Positions 43,515 through 51,637 of a DNA stretch of 64,000 bases are shown here, piece by piece. This DNA is from Anabaena sphaerica FACHB-251 (GTDB taxonomy: Bacteria; Cyanobacteriota; Cyanobacteriia; Cyanobacteriales; Nostocaceae), in NCBI RefSeq assembly GCF_014696825.1, contig NZ_JACJQU010000005.1, positions 248,001 to 312,000 of the forward strand. Reading direction: 5' to 3'. Below the pieces are notes generated by a model that was not told the DNA's origin, made no database searches, and worked only from the letters and a program-made list of their open reading frames with translations. A program made the translations under genes and the position numbers. The number at the start of each line of letters is the position of its first letter. The first letter of the stretch is position 1.

Positions 43515-44609
43515 GTGCCAACATCTGTTAAATATTTGCTGATTGGATCAGTAGAGACTTACAGTGGTAAATCCGCAACTGTTCTAGGTTTGTTTCATCA
43601 GCTAAAGCAAAAAGGACTGGATATAGCTTACGGTAAACCCCTGGGTACTTGCGTGCATACCGCCGATGGAACCGTAGTTGAAGAAGATGTCCAGTTCATT
43701 ACTAATAGCCTGAAACTGCCGGAAAACCGTGTTGCACCGACTTTGTTAGCTTTAGAAGAAGTCAGTGTCCAAAAACGGTTACGTGGTGAAGACAAAACCA
43801 ATTATCAGCAGTCACTAGTACAGCATTATTTACAAATACCACGGGGTGACTTGATGCTATTAGAGGGGCCTGGTGATTTACCAGAAGGTAACTTGTTTGG
43901 CTTGTCTTTAGTGCAAGTTGCTGAAGCCTTAGATGGAGGTGTGCTATTAGTACATCGTTATAAATCGCTGCTTTCTGTGGAAGCATTATTATCTGCCAAG
44001 AAACAGATAGGCGATCGCTTGGTTGGTGTGGTGATCAATGAAGTTCCCGCTGAACAATTAGAAGCAGGTAATAATCTCTTACGTCCATTTTTGGAACAGC
44101 AGGGAATTCCTGTACTAGCAATGCTACCTAAAAGCGACTTGCTCCGTAGCGTCAGCGTGGGAGAACTGGTAAAACAATTAAAGGCCGAAGTTCTCTGTCG
44201 TAGCGATCGCCTGGATTTATTGGTAGAAAGTTTGGCAATTGGGGCGATGAATGTGAATGCGGCTGTCAAATATTTCCGCAAACGCCGAAATAAGGCAGTA
44301 GTCACAGGAGGCGATCGCGTGGAAATTCAGCAAGCGGCTTTAGAAACTTCTACCCAATGCCTGATCCTCACCGGACAATTACCACCTCCTGCCTTTATCC
44401 TCAATCGCGCCGAAGAATTAGAAATCCCGATTTTGTCTGTTGACCTCGACACCTTAACCACAGTAGAAATTGTTGACCGCACTTTCGGTCAAGTCCGTGT
44501 CCACGAACCTCTAAAAGTAGAGTGCATTAGCCAATTAATGTCCGAACATTTTGACATTAAACGTTTGTTGTCTCAATTAGGAGTTAAACCAGCTGCGGCT
44601 TTGTCTTAG
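43515..44609 (+). CDS. BioD-like P-loop plus DRTGG domain protein (phosphotransacetylase N-terminal family)
   Basis: Best start is the GTG at 43515 (VPTSVKYLLIGSVETYSGKS), with AGGAG at 43502-43506; longer starts are possible. The 364-residue protein has a dethiobiotin-synthetase-like P-loop (GSVETYSGKSATVLGLFHQL), LLEGPGDLPEG and VLLVHRYKS. The C-terminal half (about 210-330) matches the DRTGG domain found in the regulatory N-terminus of some phosphate acetyltransferases. No acetyltransferase domain is attached. It may be a ligand-sensing regulator; the function is not established to me. Confidence 0.82.
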   Translation: MPTSVKYLLIGSVETYSGKSATVLGLFHQLKQKGLDIAYGKPLGTCVHTADGTVVEEDVQFITNSLKLPENRVAPTLLALEEVSVQKRLRGEDKTNYQQSLVQHYLQIPRGDLMLLEGPGDLPEGNLFGLSLVQVAEALDGGVLLVHRYKSLLSVEALLSAKKQIGDRLVGVVINEVPAEQLEAGNNLLRPFLEQQGIPVLAMLPKSDLLRSVSVGELVKQLKAEVLCRSDRLDLLVESLAIGAMNVNAAVKYFRKRRNKAVVTGGDRVEIQQAALETSTQCLILTGQLPPPAFILNRAEELEIPILSVDLDTLTTVEIVDRTFGQVRVHEPLKVECISQLMSEHFDIKRLLSQLGVKPAAALS

Positions 44610-44873
44610 TCTGATTATTTACCCAAATTACTGGTTAATCACCAGCGTAAATCCTACCTTGAAGTTATTGATGAGCAACCAACTCACTCTTAATTCCTTA
44701 GCAAAGGTTAAAGGTTTACCCTATGCCTATTTGTTGACACACTGCCATCAACAAAATCTTTGTTCCTGAACAAAACAATCAAGAAAACATAGAAATCTGT
44801 AACTCTAGTTGGCTTCTGGCCTACACGCTGTTTGGTAGAATATCTAGGTTGTTTAATCTGATCACCTCCATCT

Positions 44874-45377
44874 TTGAGCCAGTCAACAGAACTCATCAAA
44901 CTTGATACATTAGCGCAGGAACTGGCGACAATCCAGCAAACAGGTTCTAAACGAATTGCCTTGTTGGGTTCCCGTCATGTGCCAATTACTCATCAAAATC
45001 TCATTGAAATGATGACTTATGCCCTAGTTTTATCGGGCAATCGTGTCATCACTTCTGGTGCTACAGGTACTAATTCAGCTGCCATCCGGGGAGCAACACG
45101 GGCTGACCCGAATTTATTGACGGTAATCCTACCGCAAAGCCTGGAACGTCAGCCATCCGAATCACGCCAGCAACTAGAGCAGGTCATGCATCTAGTCGAA
45201 AATCCCAGTAATGATAATCTGTCTTTAGCCGAGGCCAGCTACCTGTGCAACAAGGAGATTGTCTCCCGTTGTCAGCAACTGATCTGCTTTGCTTTTCACG
45301 ACAGTCGCACCTTGCTACAAACTTGTGGAGAGGCTGAAGAACAAAGAAAAGTGGTGACATTGTTCTACTTTGACTAA
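44874..45377 (+). CDS. DprA-like Rossmann-fold protein
   Basis: A 167-residue protein starting at TTG 44874 (MSQSTELIKLDTLAQEL); no ATG precedes the conserved part. It has the nucleotide-binding Rossmann core of the DprA/LOG superfamily: RIALLGSRHVPITHQNL, VITSGATGTNSAAIRGA and VILPQSLERQ. It lacks the SAM and winged-helix domains of full DprA, so it is probably not the RecA loader itself. Similar short proteins are conserved in cyanobacteria. The 264-bp gap before it holds no gene. Confidence 0.8.
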   Translation: MSQSTELIKLDTLAQELATIQQTGSKRIALLGSRHVPITHQNLIEMMTYALVLSGNRVITSGATGTNSAAIRGATRADPNLLTVILPQSLERQPSESRQQLEQVMHLVENPSNDNLSLAEASYLCNKEIVSRCQQLICFAFHDSRTLLQTCGEAEEQRKVVTLFYFD

Positions 45378-45513
45378 AGTGAAACGCAGTCTCCACAAAG
45401 CTAATGATAGAGATGGGTAATTACCAGTGGGTACTGGGTAATGATTTGTCTAAGTTACTCAGTATTCCTTCACGCTCACTAACCAAGAAATACTACCAAT
45501 ATTTGTTAGCTTA

Positions 45514-45939
45514 ATGTCCCCCTTACAACTGCCTATACCTATACCTGCTATTTATTTGTACTCTATTGCAGCTGCCGCAGTTCTTATTTATGTACCGTAT
45601 TTATTAGTAGCTTACGGTCGTGCGCGGGTTGGGTTTGATTTATCTGCTCCTCGTGCCATGTTCGATAAATTGCCACCTTATGCCCAAAGGGCTACTTGGG
45701 CGCATCAAAACTCCTTTGAGACGTTCATGATTTTTGCTGCCGCAGCATTAATGGCTTATGTTACAGGTGTTAATTCTCCTCTGGCAGCAATGGCAGCGAT
45801 CGCCTTTATCCCGGCTCGGTTGCTATACTCTATTTTTTATATTGCGAATATACCCATTTTGCGTTCTTTCATGTTTGGCATTGGCTCTTTTAGCTCTGCC
45901 ACTCTCTTTTACCTGAGTATCATGGAAATCCAAGGATAG
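45514..45939 (+). CDS. MAPEG family membrane protein
   Basis: A 141-residue protein with four hydrophobic helices, the layout of the MAPEG (eicosanoid/glutathione metabolism) family. Key parts are [60 protein letters not shown] and [20 protein letters not shown], the last being the family's conserved Arg-Tyr-Pro region. Some members are glutathione transferases or peroxidases in the membrane. The substrate is unknown. Confidence 0.88.
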   Translation: MSPLQLPIPIPAIYLYSIAAAAVLIYVPYLLVAYGRARVGFDLSAPRAMFDKLPPYAQRATWAHQNSFETFMIFAAAALMAYVTGVNSPLAAMAAIAFIPARLLYSIFYIANIPILRSFMFGIGSFSSATLFYLSIMEIQG

Positions 45940-46019
45940 GTAACTGGGGACTGGGTAATGAATTTTATTTTTCCCAATTACCAATTCCAACATTAAACAT
46001 TCCACATCTAAAATTTTTT

Positions 46020-46511
46020 ATGGCTTCTACTTTTTCTTTTGATATTGTCAGCGACTTTGACCGCCAAGAATTAGTCAATGCTATTGATCAAGTAGTGCGA
46101 GACGTTAAAAGCCGTTACGATCTCAAAGATACCCAAACTGATGTCGATTTAGGCGAAACCAGCATTACTGTTAACACGGACAGCGATATGACTTTAGAAG
46201 CTGTACACGGGATACTGCGGGAAAAAGCCGCTAAACGGAACCTATCCCAAAAAATCTTTGAGTTTGGCAAAATTGAATCTGCCAGCGGAAATCGTGTGCG
46301 TCAAGAAATCACCCTCAAAAAAGGCATCAGCCAAGAAATTGCCAAACAAATCTCTAAATTGATTCGTGACGAATTCAAAAAAGTGCAAGCCTCAATCCAA
46401 GGTGATGCTGTGCGGGTAACTGCCAAAGCTAAAGATGACTTACAAACCGTGATCCAGCGACTTAAGCAAGAAGACTTTCCTGTGGCTTTGCAATTTACAA
46501 ACTATCGTTAG
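46020..46511 (+). CDS. YajQ family nucleotide/c-di-GMP-binding protein
   Basis: A 163-residue protein made of two ferredoxin-like halves. Signatures: [78 protein letters not shown] and a final [11 protein letters not shown]. YajQ homologues bind RNA or cyclic di-GMP and influence virulence or phage transcription in other bacteria. Role in cyanobacteria unknown. A heptamer array follows the stop. Confidence 0.95.
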   Translation: MASTFSFDIVSDFDRQELVNAIDQVVRDVKSRYDLKDTQTDVDLGETSITVNTDSDMTLEAVHGILREKAAKRNLSQKIFEFGKIESASGNRVRQEITLKKGISQEIAKQISKLIRDEFKKVQASIQGDAVRVTAKAKDDLQTVIQRLKQEDFPVALQFTNYR

Positions 46512-46559
46512 GTACTGGGGATTGGAGACTGGGGGACTGGGCATTAATTATTCTTCTTC

Positions 46560-46627
46560 CCCTGCTCTCTGCTCCCTGCTCCCTGCTCCCTGCTCCCTGC
46601 TCCCTGCTCCCTGCTCCCTGCTCCCTG
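46560..46627. repeat. STRR heptamer array, unit TGCTCCC
   Basis: About nine tandem CTGCTCC copies fill the convergent gap between yajQ-like and glutathione S-transferase genes. Confidence 0.9.
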
Positions 46628-46630
46628 CCT

Positions 46631-47194
46631 CTAACTGCGTCCTGCACCGATACTGTTTTGAAATGCGGGACGTTGAGAAATTTGCTGAATATATTTCGAT
46701 ACGGCTGGGTAGCCACTCAAATCCAGCTTCAGCATGATGGGAATATAAGCGAGTATAGATCCCACAGCTACATCAGCAACGCTGAATTCATCACCTAATA
46801 TGAAAGGTTGCTGCTCAAAAATTTCATTTAGAGGAGTTAACAAGCGGGGCATTTCCTTTTCCCGGTTTACTTCCACAAAAATTCCTGTAGCCAAGGTGGA
46901 ATTAGCAAATAATACCCACTGGGAAAATATGGCGCGTTCCTCTGGTGAAAGAGGAGTTTTACCATATTTTTCCGCAAGATAGAGCAAAATTGCCCCAGAT
47001 TCCCACAGTTGGAAATCACCATCAACAATTGCTGGCACTTTACCTGTTGGATTAATTGCTAGGTATTCAGGCTGTCGATGTTCACCTGCTTTCATATCCA
47101 AAAGGATAAATTCGTAGGGAACTTGCAGTTCCTCTAAATACCACTTGATAATTGATGCGCGGCTAACAGCGCCACCGTAAAGTTTCAACATCAT
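46631..47194 (-). CDS. Glutathione S-transferase family protein
   Basis: A 187-residue protein. The thioredoxin-like N-terminal domain is MLKLYGGAVSRASIIKWYLE, with Ser in the position of the catalytic residue, and NPTGKVPAIVDGDFQLWESG with the cis-Pro and the Glu-Ser that contact glutathione. The helical C-terminal domain includes LGDEFSVADVAVGSILAYIP with the N-capping motif. The extreme C-terminus (AFQNSIGAGRS) reads into repeat-adjacent sequence. The upstream gene on the same strand ends 6 bp before, indicating an operon. Confidence 0.9.
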   Translation of the reverse strand: MMLKLYGGAVSRASIIKWYLEELQVPYEFILLDMKAGEHRQPEYLAINPTGKVPAIVDGDFQLWESGAILLYLAEKYGKTPLSPEERAIFSQWVLFANSTLATGIFVEVNREKEMPRLLTPLNEIFEQQPFILGDEFSVADVAVGSILAYIPIMLKLDLSGYPAVSKYIQQISQRPAFQNSIGAGRS

Positions 47195-47200
47195 TACCTA

Positions 47201-47665
47201 TCAAAGAACTTTGTGAGTATGAGAATGTTGTTTAACGTTGTCTTCTTTGCTGACAACTCTAGCAGCATTTAGCACTCGCTTGCGCTCTGTAGAATAATTA
47301 AAATCTGTTTTGGTTGTACCTGCGGGGATCAGGGATTGGGCTGATTGACGACGCTTGTAGGTGCGAGCAGCTGAAAATGCCCTCAACACAAATTCATCTC
47401 CGAACTGTGCCGACTCTGGAAATCCTTGAGGTAACAAAAGGTTATCACCTGCCAATAAAGATCCCAGGGTTGTCCCATAGGCGAGCTTATATGACGTAGG
47501 AATGCCTTTTAAGATAGCTTCTAACGCAGCTGAGGGAATAGGCTCTATAACTTCAATTTGATGCACTTCTCCATCTTCTTTGTAGAAGCACGTTGCCAAG
47601 CCGATCACAATGTAATCATCGGCTGTAAGGTCTAAAGCATCTGGATAAGAAATTGCTGTTGTCAT
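47201..47665 (-). CDS. Conserved cyanobacterial hypothetical protein
   Basis: Start at the ATG at 47665 (MTTAISYPDALDLTADDYIV), 154 residues; a TTG five codons upstream is possible. The body includes VIGLATCFYKEDGEVHQIEV, EPIPSAALEAILKGIPTSYK and LLLPQGFPESAQFGDEFVLR, then a basic C-terminus TYKRRQSAQS and ERKRVLNAARVV. No family name is recognised, though the blocks look like a conserved soluble domain. Its stop is 6 bp from the glutathione S-transferase gene, so they are probably co-transcribed. Confidence 0.72.
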   Translation of the reverse strand: MTTAISYPDALDLTADDYIVIGLATCFYKEDGEVHQIEVIEPIPSAALEAILKGIPTSYKLAYGTTLGSLLAGDNLLLPQGFPESAQFGDEFVLRAFSAARTYKRRQSAQSLIPAGTTKTDFNYSTERKRVLNAARVVSKEDNVKQHSHTHKVL

Positions 47666-48012
47666 CGGAAATTTACTCAAAATTTAAATTTAGGGACTGG
47701 GGACTGGGCTGTAGGGGCAGAACCAAGATCAATAATTCATTCCTATACCCTGTAACCTATTTCCTAGCTTGTTGGCATTCTACCAACTTGTCACGGTGAC
47801 TGCCTGACTAGTCTTGAAGATTGATGAAAATTCTTTCTGGAATTAGCCTTGGGAGTGATGTATATATTGTTAGGTTTACGGCTTAATTGTTTAAGTAGTT
47901 CAAACCCAGTCCTTTGAGCTTGGACTCCTGAGCAAGTGAAACAGTGACCAAACCACTAGCAAGAAAAAACTATAATTTGATTTCACAGAGCAAGTAGCTC
48001 AAGTAGGAATAT
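47666..48012. other. 347-bp gene-free stretch between divergent genes
   Basis: It contains a short GGGACTG repeat near 47695 and AT-rich sequence that should hold promoters for both divergent genes. No conserved frame, tRNA or hairpin of note is seen. Confidence 0.5.
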
Positions 48013-48738
48013 ATGGATCATTACTCCTTTTTAGGTTTTGGTAGTCAGCAAAATCAACGCTACAGAGAGGATCACAAAAATACTCTATATACACAAAAAA
48101 CTGGGGTGAAAGGTAACAGCAAATCTTCAGTAGAGGACAGCTACCTGCGGTCTTGTGCCTTAAAGTTAGCTCATCAAGGAGATTACACAGAAGCAATCGC
48201 TTTGTTAAACCAACTTATTGATAGTCATCCTCAAAATGCAGTAGATTATAACAACCGGGGGCTGATTTATTTTCAAAGTGGTGAATGCCAAAAAGCTCTG
48301 CGTGACTACAATACAGCGATGCAGCTAAATCCTAAGTTAGCTAGTGTTTATAATAACAGAGCTAATTGCTATGCTGCTTGTGGGGAGTTAGTCGCAGCAC
48401 TGGCTGACTATGATCAGGCGTTGGATTTAAATCCGCGTTATGTTCGTGCTTGGATTAACCGAGGTATTACGTTGCGTGATTTGGGGCATTTTCAGGAAGC
48501 GATTGATAATTTTGAGATTGCACTGTTGTTTGGTCAGCTACAGGCTCACATTTGGGCTGAACGAGGTAGGACTTATCATCTTTGGGGTGACTGGAATTGT
48601 GCGATCGCAGATTATTACCGCGCCCTCACATATATAACCTCTCTGGAAACCAATGAGGATGTTTCTGGTTATCGGCTGCGGTTACAACTAGAAAATTGGT
48701 TAGATGAGTTGCTCTTTCCCCAAAAAACTGATTGGTAA
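48013..48738 (+). CDS. TPR-repeat protein
   Basis: A 241-residue soluble protein. After about 50 polar residues, four TPR units are clear: ALKLAHQGDYTEAIALLNQL, NNRGLIYFQSGECQKALRDY, NNRANCYAACGELVAALADY and NRGITLRDLGHFQEAIDNFE, followed by a partial fifth. There is no signal peptide and no enzymatic domain. It should act as a protein-binding scaffold; the partner is unknown. The start at the ATG at 48013 follows a weak GTAGGAA ribosome site. Confidence 0.88.
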   Translation: MDHYSFLGFGSQQNQRYREDHKNTLYTQKTGVKGNSKSSVEDSYLRSCALKLAHQGDYTEAIALLNQLIDSHPQNAVDYNNRGLIYFQSGECQKALRDYNTAMQLNPKLASVYNNRANCYAACGELVAALADYDQALDLNPRYVRAWINRGITLRDLGHFQEAIDNFEIALLFGQLQAHIWAERGRTYHLWGDWNCAIADYYRALTYITSLETNEDVSGYRLRLQLENWLDELLFPQKTDW

Positions 48739-48967
48739 ATTTTTAACAATAAATTCCAAATTTCAAATTCAAAACAATTGATTTTTCAAATTTTTCAAAT
48801 TTGAATTTTTTGGCAACGCCTCTGTATACCTGATTTGCCAATAGATGATAACTATAAAACTCTTCACTAATTAGCTATTAACTATTAGCTATTGGTAGCA
48901 ATAAAAATTGATTTCCTGCTTATACATAGCTAGAATCACAAATCATATCAATTCTGTTCAAATAACC

Positions 48968-49042
48968 GTCATTGCGACCATAAGGAAGCAATTCCAAAAA
49001 CCTTTAGATTGCGTCGTTTCACTTCGTTCAACTCGCAATGAC
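48968..49042. repeat. GTCATTGCGA palindromic repeat
   Basis: GTCATTGCGA (48968-48977) and TCGCAATGAC (49033-49042) bound a 75-bp unit with AAGGAAGCAATTCC and TTTAGATTGCG inside. This is the widespread CGTCATTGCGA intergenic palindrome. The rest of the gap 48739-49086 holds only AT-rich sequence with CAAATTT-type short repeats. Confidence 0.75.
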
Positions 49043-49086
49043 ATATTAAAGGTGATTTACCGGACATGATAACCGCTCAATTTTTC

Positions 49087-49497
49087 TCAGGGTGTGGATT
49101 CTGATTGTTCAGCACCTTTGGAATCTGGATTAATCAACACTACCTGCCGCTGACTGGGATCAAAGCGGTATGATTGTTCTTGCCTAATACTATTAGCTTG
49201 GCTGGGATCAAAGTTGCGGCTAAATTCAGCCCTTAAAGTATTAACACGTCCTTCCATCAGCTTGACTTCTGTACTGATTTCTCGCAACTTATCTTGCTGT
49301 AACCAGTGATAAGGCAAAAGCTGTGTTAGGGCTGATACTGCTGCTGTGACAATGACCAAGTTAACGGTGATCTTGGCCGATGTTTCCAGTGCCATGATCT
49401 GGTAAGAACGTTGGCGAAGATGTTTTTTCGGTCGAGGTACAGATCGACGTTGTTTTACAGGTTGTAGCGGTGGTCTGGATGGTTGAAAGGCGTTCAT
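49087..49497 (-). CDS. Slr1601-type putative cell division protein
   Basis: A 136-residue protein with a basic, Pro-rich cytoplasmic N-terminus (about 1-40), one membrane helix (TVNLVIVTAAVSALTQLLPY, about 44-64), then a coiled-coil segment LREISTEVKLMEGRVNTLRA and a polar tail. The topology resembles FtsB/FtsL-like bitopic division proteins, and I recall this cyanobacterial family being annotated as Slr1601-type. The ends contain FDPSQ twice. Function is by analogy. Confidence 0.72.
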   Translation of the reverse strand: MNAFQPSRPPLQPVKQRRSVPRPKKHLRQRSYQIMALETSAKITVNLVIVTAAVSALTQLLPYHWLQQDKLREISTEVKLMEGRVNTLRAEFSRNFDPSQANSIRQEQSYRFDPSQRQVVLINPDSKGAEQSESTP

Positions 49498-49749
49498 GAT
49501 GCTAAAAATAGCCTCGCTGATTGAAGGGAAGCACCGTTAAAAGCAAACAGGCGCTAATTGCGACTTGATTAGCTGCCATATTACTTCATTTTTTGTAATT
49601 TACTATAAGTATTAGCTCACTAAAAATAATACCCGGCATACGCAGGTACATTTTCTCTAGACACTTTTGGTTCAAAGTCCCAAGATTCTGGAGATTGTAC
49701 CGCGTATAGCCAGGTTTATTCAGTCTTCTTTTCGTGTCACATCTGGGAG

Positions 49750-49845
49750 TTACTTGTAAAGTTCAGTAGCCAAACGCCAAGCTAGAATACCTGGAATTAG
49801 AGCCACAGCTAGTGCGATGTACACTTGAGTATCTGATATAGACAT
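49750..49845 (-). CDS. psaM: Photosystem I subunit XII (PsaM)
   Basis: A 31-codon gene on the minus strand: ATG at 49845-49843, stop at 49752-49750. The translation starts MSISDTQVYIALAVALIPG and ends LAWRLATELYK, the PsaM pattern (SDTQ, one membrane helix, FRLxTELYK-like end). A strong ribosome site AGGAGG lies 9 nt upstream. PsaM is a one-helix subunit at the photosystem I trimer interface. It is easily missed because of its size. The start is secure from the ribosome site and the family N-terminus. Confidence 0.95.
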   Translation of the reverse strand: MSISDTQVYIALAVALIPGILAWRLATELYK

Positions 49846-50007
49846 TGTGGAAACCCTCCTAACGTCAAACTAGATGATTAACACTTCGTTTACTACTTTT
49901 CCTTGTTTTGCCAAGATTGGGGAATATCTTGTTACAAGATGCAACAAAAACATGAGTTGGGGATTGGTGATTGGTGATTAGTGATTAGTGATTGGGAAAG
50001 AATTTTC

Positions 50008-50051
50008 TCCCCTGCTCCCCTGCTCCCCTGCTCCCCTGCTCCCCTACTCCC
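50008..50051. repeat. STRR heptamer array, unit CCTGCTC
   Basis: Five CCCCTGCTCC-overlapping copies lie directly before the FGGY kinase start. An in-frame extension of the kinase through this array would add a Pro/Leu-rich peptide and is not likely real. Confidence 0.88.
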
Positions 50052-50065
50052 CATTCCCTAAACCT

Positions 50066-51316
50066 ATGACTTTATATTTGGGTATTGATTTTGGTACATC
50101 TGGCGCACGGGCGGTAGTCATTGACGATGAAGCTAGGATTCTCTCTCAAATGCGTCATCCTTGGGCAAATGTTACAGATTGGGTAATTTGCTGGAAGGAG
50201 GCTTTATGGAGTCTCCTAGAGGGAATTTCCCTGGAATTGCGGCGCGAAATTGGGGCGATCGCTATTAATGGTACTTCTTCCACAATCTTGCTCACCGATG
50301 CGGCAGGACAGCCGGTAGATGCTCCTCTATTGTACAACGATCAACGGGGATCAAGATTCATCAAGGATTTGAGCAGGATTGCACCACCCAATCACACCGT
50401 ATTGAGTGCTACATCTAGCCTTGCCAAGCTGTTGTGGATGCAACAATTACCTACTTTTAGTCAAGCTAGATATTTATTACATCAAGCCGATTGGTTGGCA
50501 TTTCTGCTGCATGGCAAGTTAGGTATTAGTGATTATCACAACGCTTTAAAATTAGGTTATGACGTGGAAAAGCTGCAATATCCAGAATGGCTGGAAAAAC
50601 TGCACATTCCTATCCTTTTACCCCACGTTTTAGCACCAGGTACTCCCATTGGTGAATTAAGTCCAGAAATTGTGGCTAAATTTGGTTTTAGAGATGATTG
50701 CTTGGTGTGTGCAGGGACTACAGATAGCATTGCGGCTTTTTTGGCTAGTGGGGCAAAATTACCGGGGGAAGCGGTAACTTCTTTAGGTTCAACCTTGGTA
50801 CTTAAACTTTTGAGTCGTACCCGTGTAGAAGATGCACGATATGGAATTTACAGCCACCGCTTAGGTGATTTATGGTTAACTGGGGGAGCTTCTAATACAG
50901 GGGGTGCTGTCTTAAAAAAATTTTTTACTGATGAAGAGTTATTAAGCTTGAGTCGAGAGATTGATGTATCAAAACCGAGTGAGTTAGATTATTATCCCTT
51001 ATTGAAAGAGGGCGATCGCTTTCCCATTAATGATCCCCACCTACCCCCAAAACTAGAACCCCGTCCAGAACATCCCAGAGACTTTTTACATGGCTTGTTA
51101 GAAAGTATGGCGCGGATAGAAGCACGAGGATATCAATTATTACAACACCTTGGAGCAGATCAATTAACCTATGTTTATACTGCTGGTGGTGGTGCGGCTA
51201 ATTACAATTGGACGGCTATGAGAAACAAGTATTTAAAAGTGCCTGTAGTTTCCTCTGAGAACACGGAAGCAGCTTTTGGAACTGCACTTTTAGCAATGCA
51301 GGAGTTAGGGGCATGA
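50066..51316 (+). CDS. FGGY-family carbohydrate kinase
   Basis: Start at the ATG at 50066 (MTLYLGIDFGTSGARAVVID), 416 residues; an upstream frame is repeat-derived. It has the ASKHA ATPase fold: phosphate-1 loop GIDFGTSGARAV, INGTSSTILLTDAAGQPVDA, LVCAGTTDSIAAFLASGAKL and a C-terminal YTAGGGAANYNWTAMR adenosine loop. It is shorter than glycerol or xylulose kinases (about 490), like a group of cyanobacterial/plant D-ribulose or xylulose kinase-like proteins. The sugar is not certain. The DUF167 gene follows at 67 bp. Confidence 0.88.
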   Translation: MTLYLGIDFGTSGARAVVIDDEARILSQMRHPWANVTDWVICWKEALWSLLEGISLELRREIGAIAINGTSSTILLTDAAGQPVDAPLLYNDQRGSRFIKDLSRIAPPNHTVLSATSSLAKLLWMQQLPTFSQARYLLHQADWLAFLLHGKLGISDYHNALKLGYDVEKLQYPEWLEKLHIPILLPHVLAPGTPIGELSPEIVAKFGFRDDCLVCAGTTDSIAAFLASGAKLPGEAVTSLGSTLVLKLLSRTRVEDARYGIYSHRLGDLWLTGGASNTGGAVLKKFFTDEELLSLSREIDVSKPSELDYYPLLKEGDRFPINDPHLPPKLEPRPEHPRDFLHGLLESMARIEARGYQLLQHLGADQLTYVYTAGGGAANYNWTAMRNKYLKVPVVSSENTEAAFGTALLAMQELGA

Positions 51317-51383
51317 ACTAAATAAATAACCCAATTACCTATGATCCTGTTTATGTTTAATTCTGGTAACGAATCTGAATATT

Positions 51384-51608
51384 ATGCAAAAAAAAGTCAA
51401 AGTTAAACCAAATTCCAAACAACAGAAAATCGCAGAACAGGAAGATGGTAGTTTAACTGTAAATTTAAAATCGCCACCAGTAGATGGTAAAGCTAACGAA
51501 GAGTTAATTAAGCTGTTGGCAGAAAAATTTAATGTACCTAAGTCATCTATAAGAATTAAATCTGGTTTATCATCTCGGCAAAAGCTGATCGAAATTGATG
51601 ATGTTTAA
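51384..51608 (+). CDS. DUF167 (YggU) family protein
   Basis: A 74-residue protein with the entire DUF167 domain: [60 protein letters not shown] and RQKLIEIDD. The PVDGKANE motif is the family signature. It is a small alpha/beta protein of unknown function, widespread in bacteria and archaea. It may be co-transcribed with the kinase gene upstream. Confidence 0.93.
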   Translation: MQKKVKVKPNSKQQKIAEQEDGSLTVNLKSPPVDGKANEELIKLLAEKFNVPKSSIRIKSGLSSRQKLIEIDDV

Positions 51609-51637
51609 AACTTGCCGATGTAACCACAAAAAGAGAA

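Noticed and set aside
49988-50065. 26-residue N-terminal extension of the FGGY kinase
   Set aside because: It is translation of the CCTGCTC heptamer array; the family N-terminus starts at 50066.
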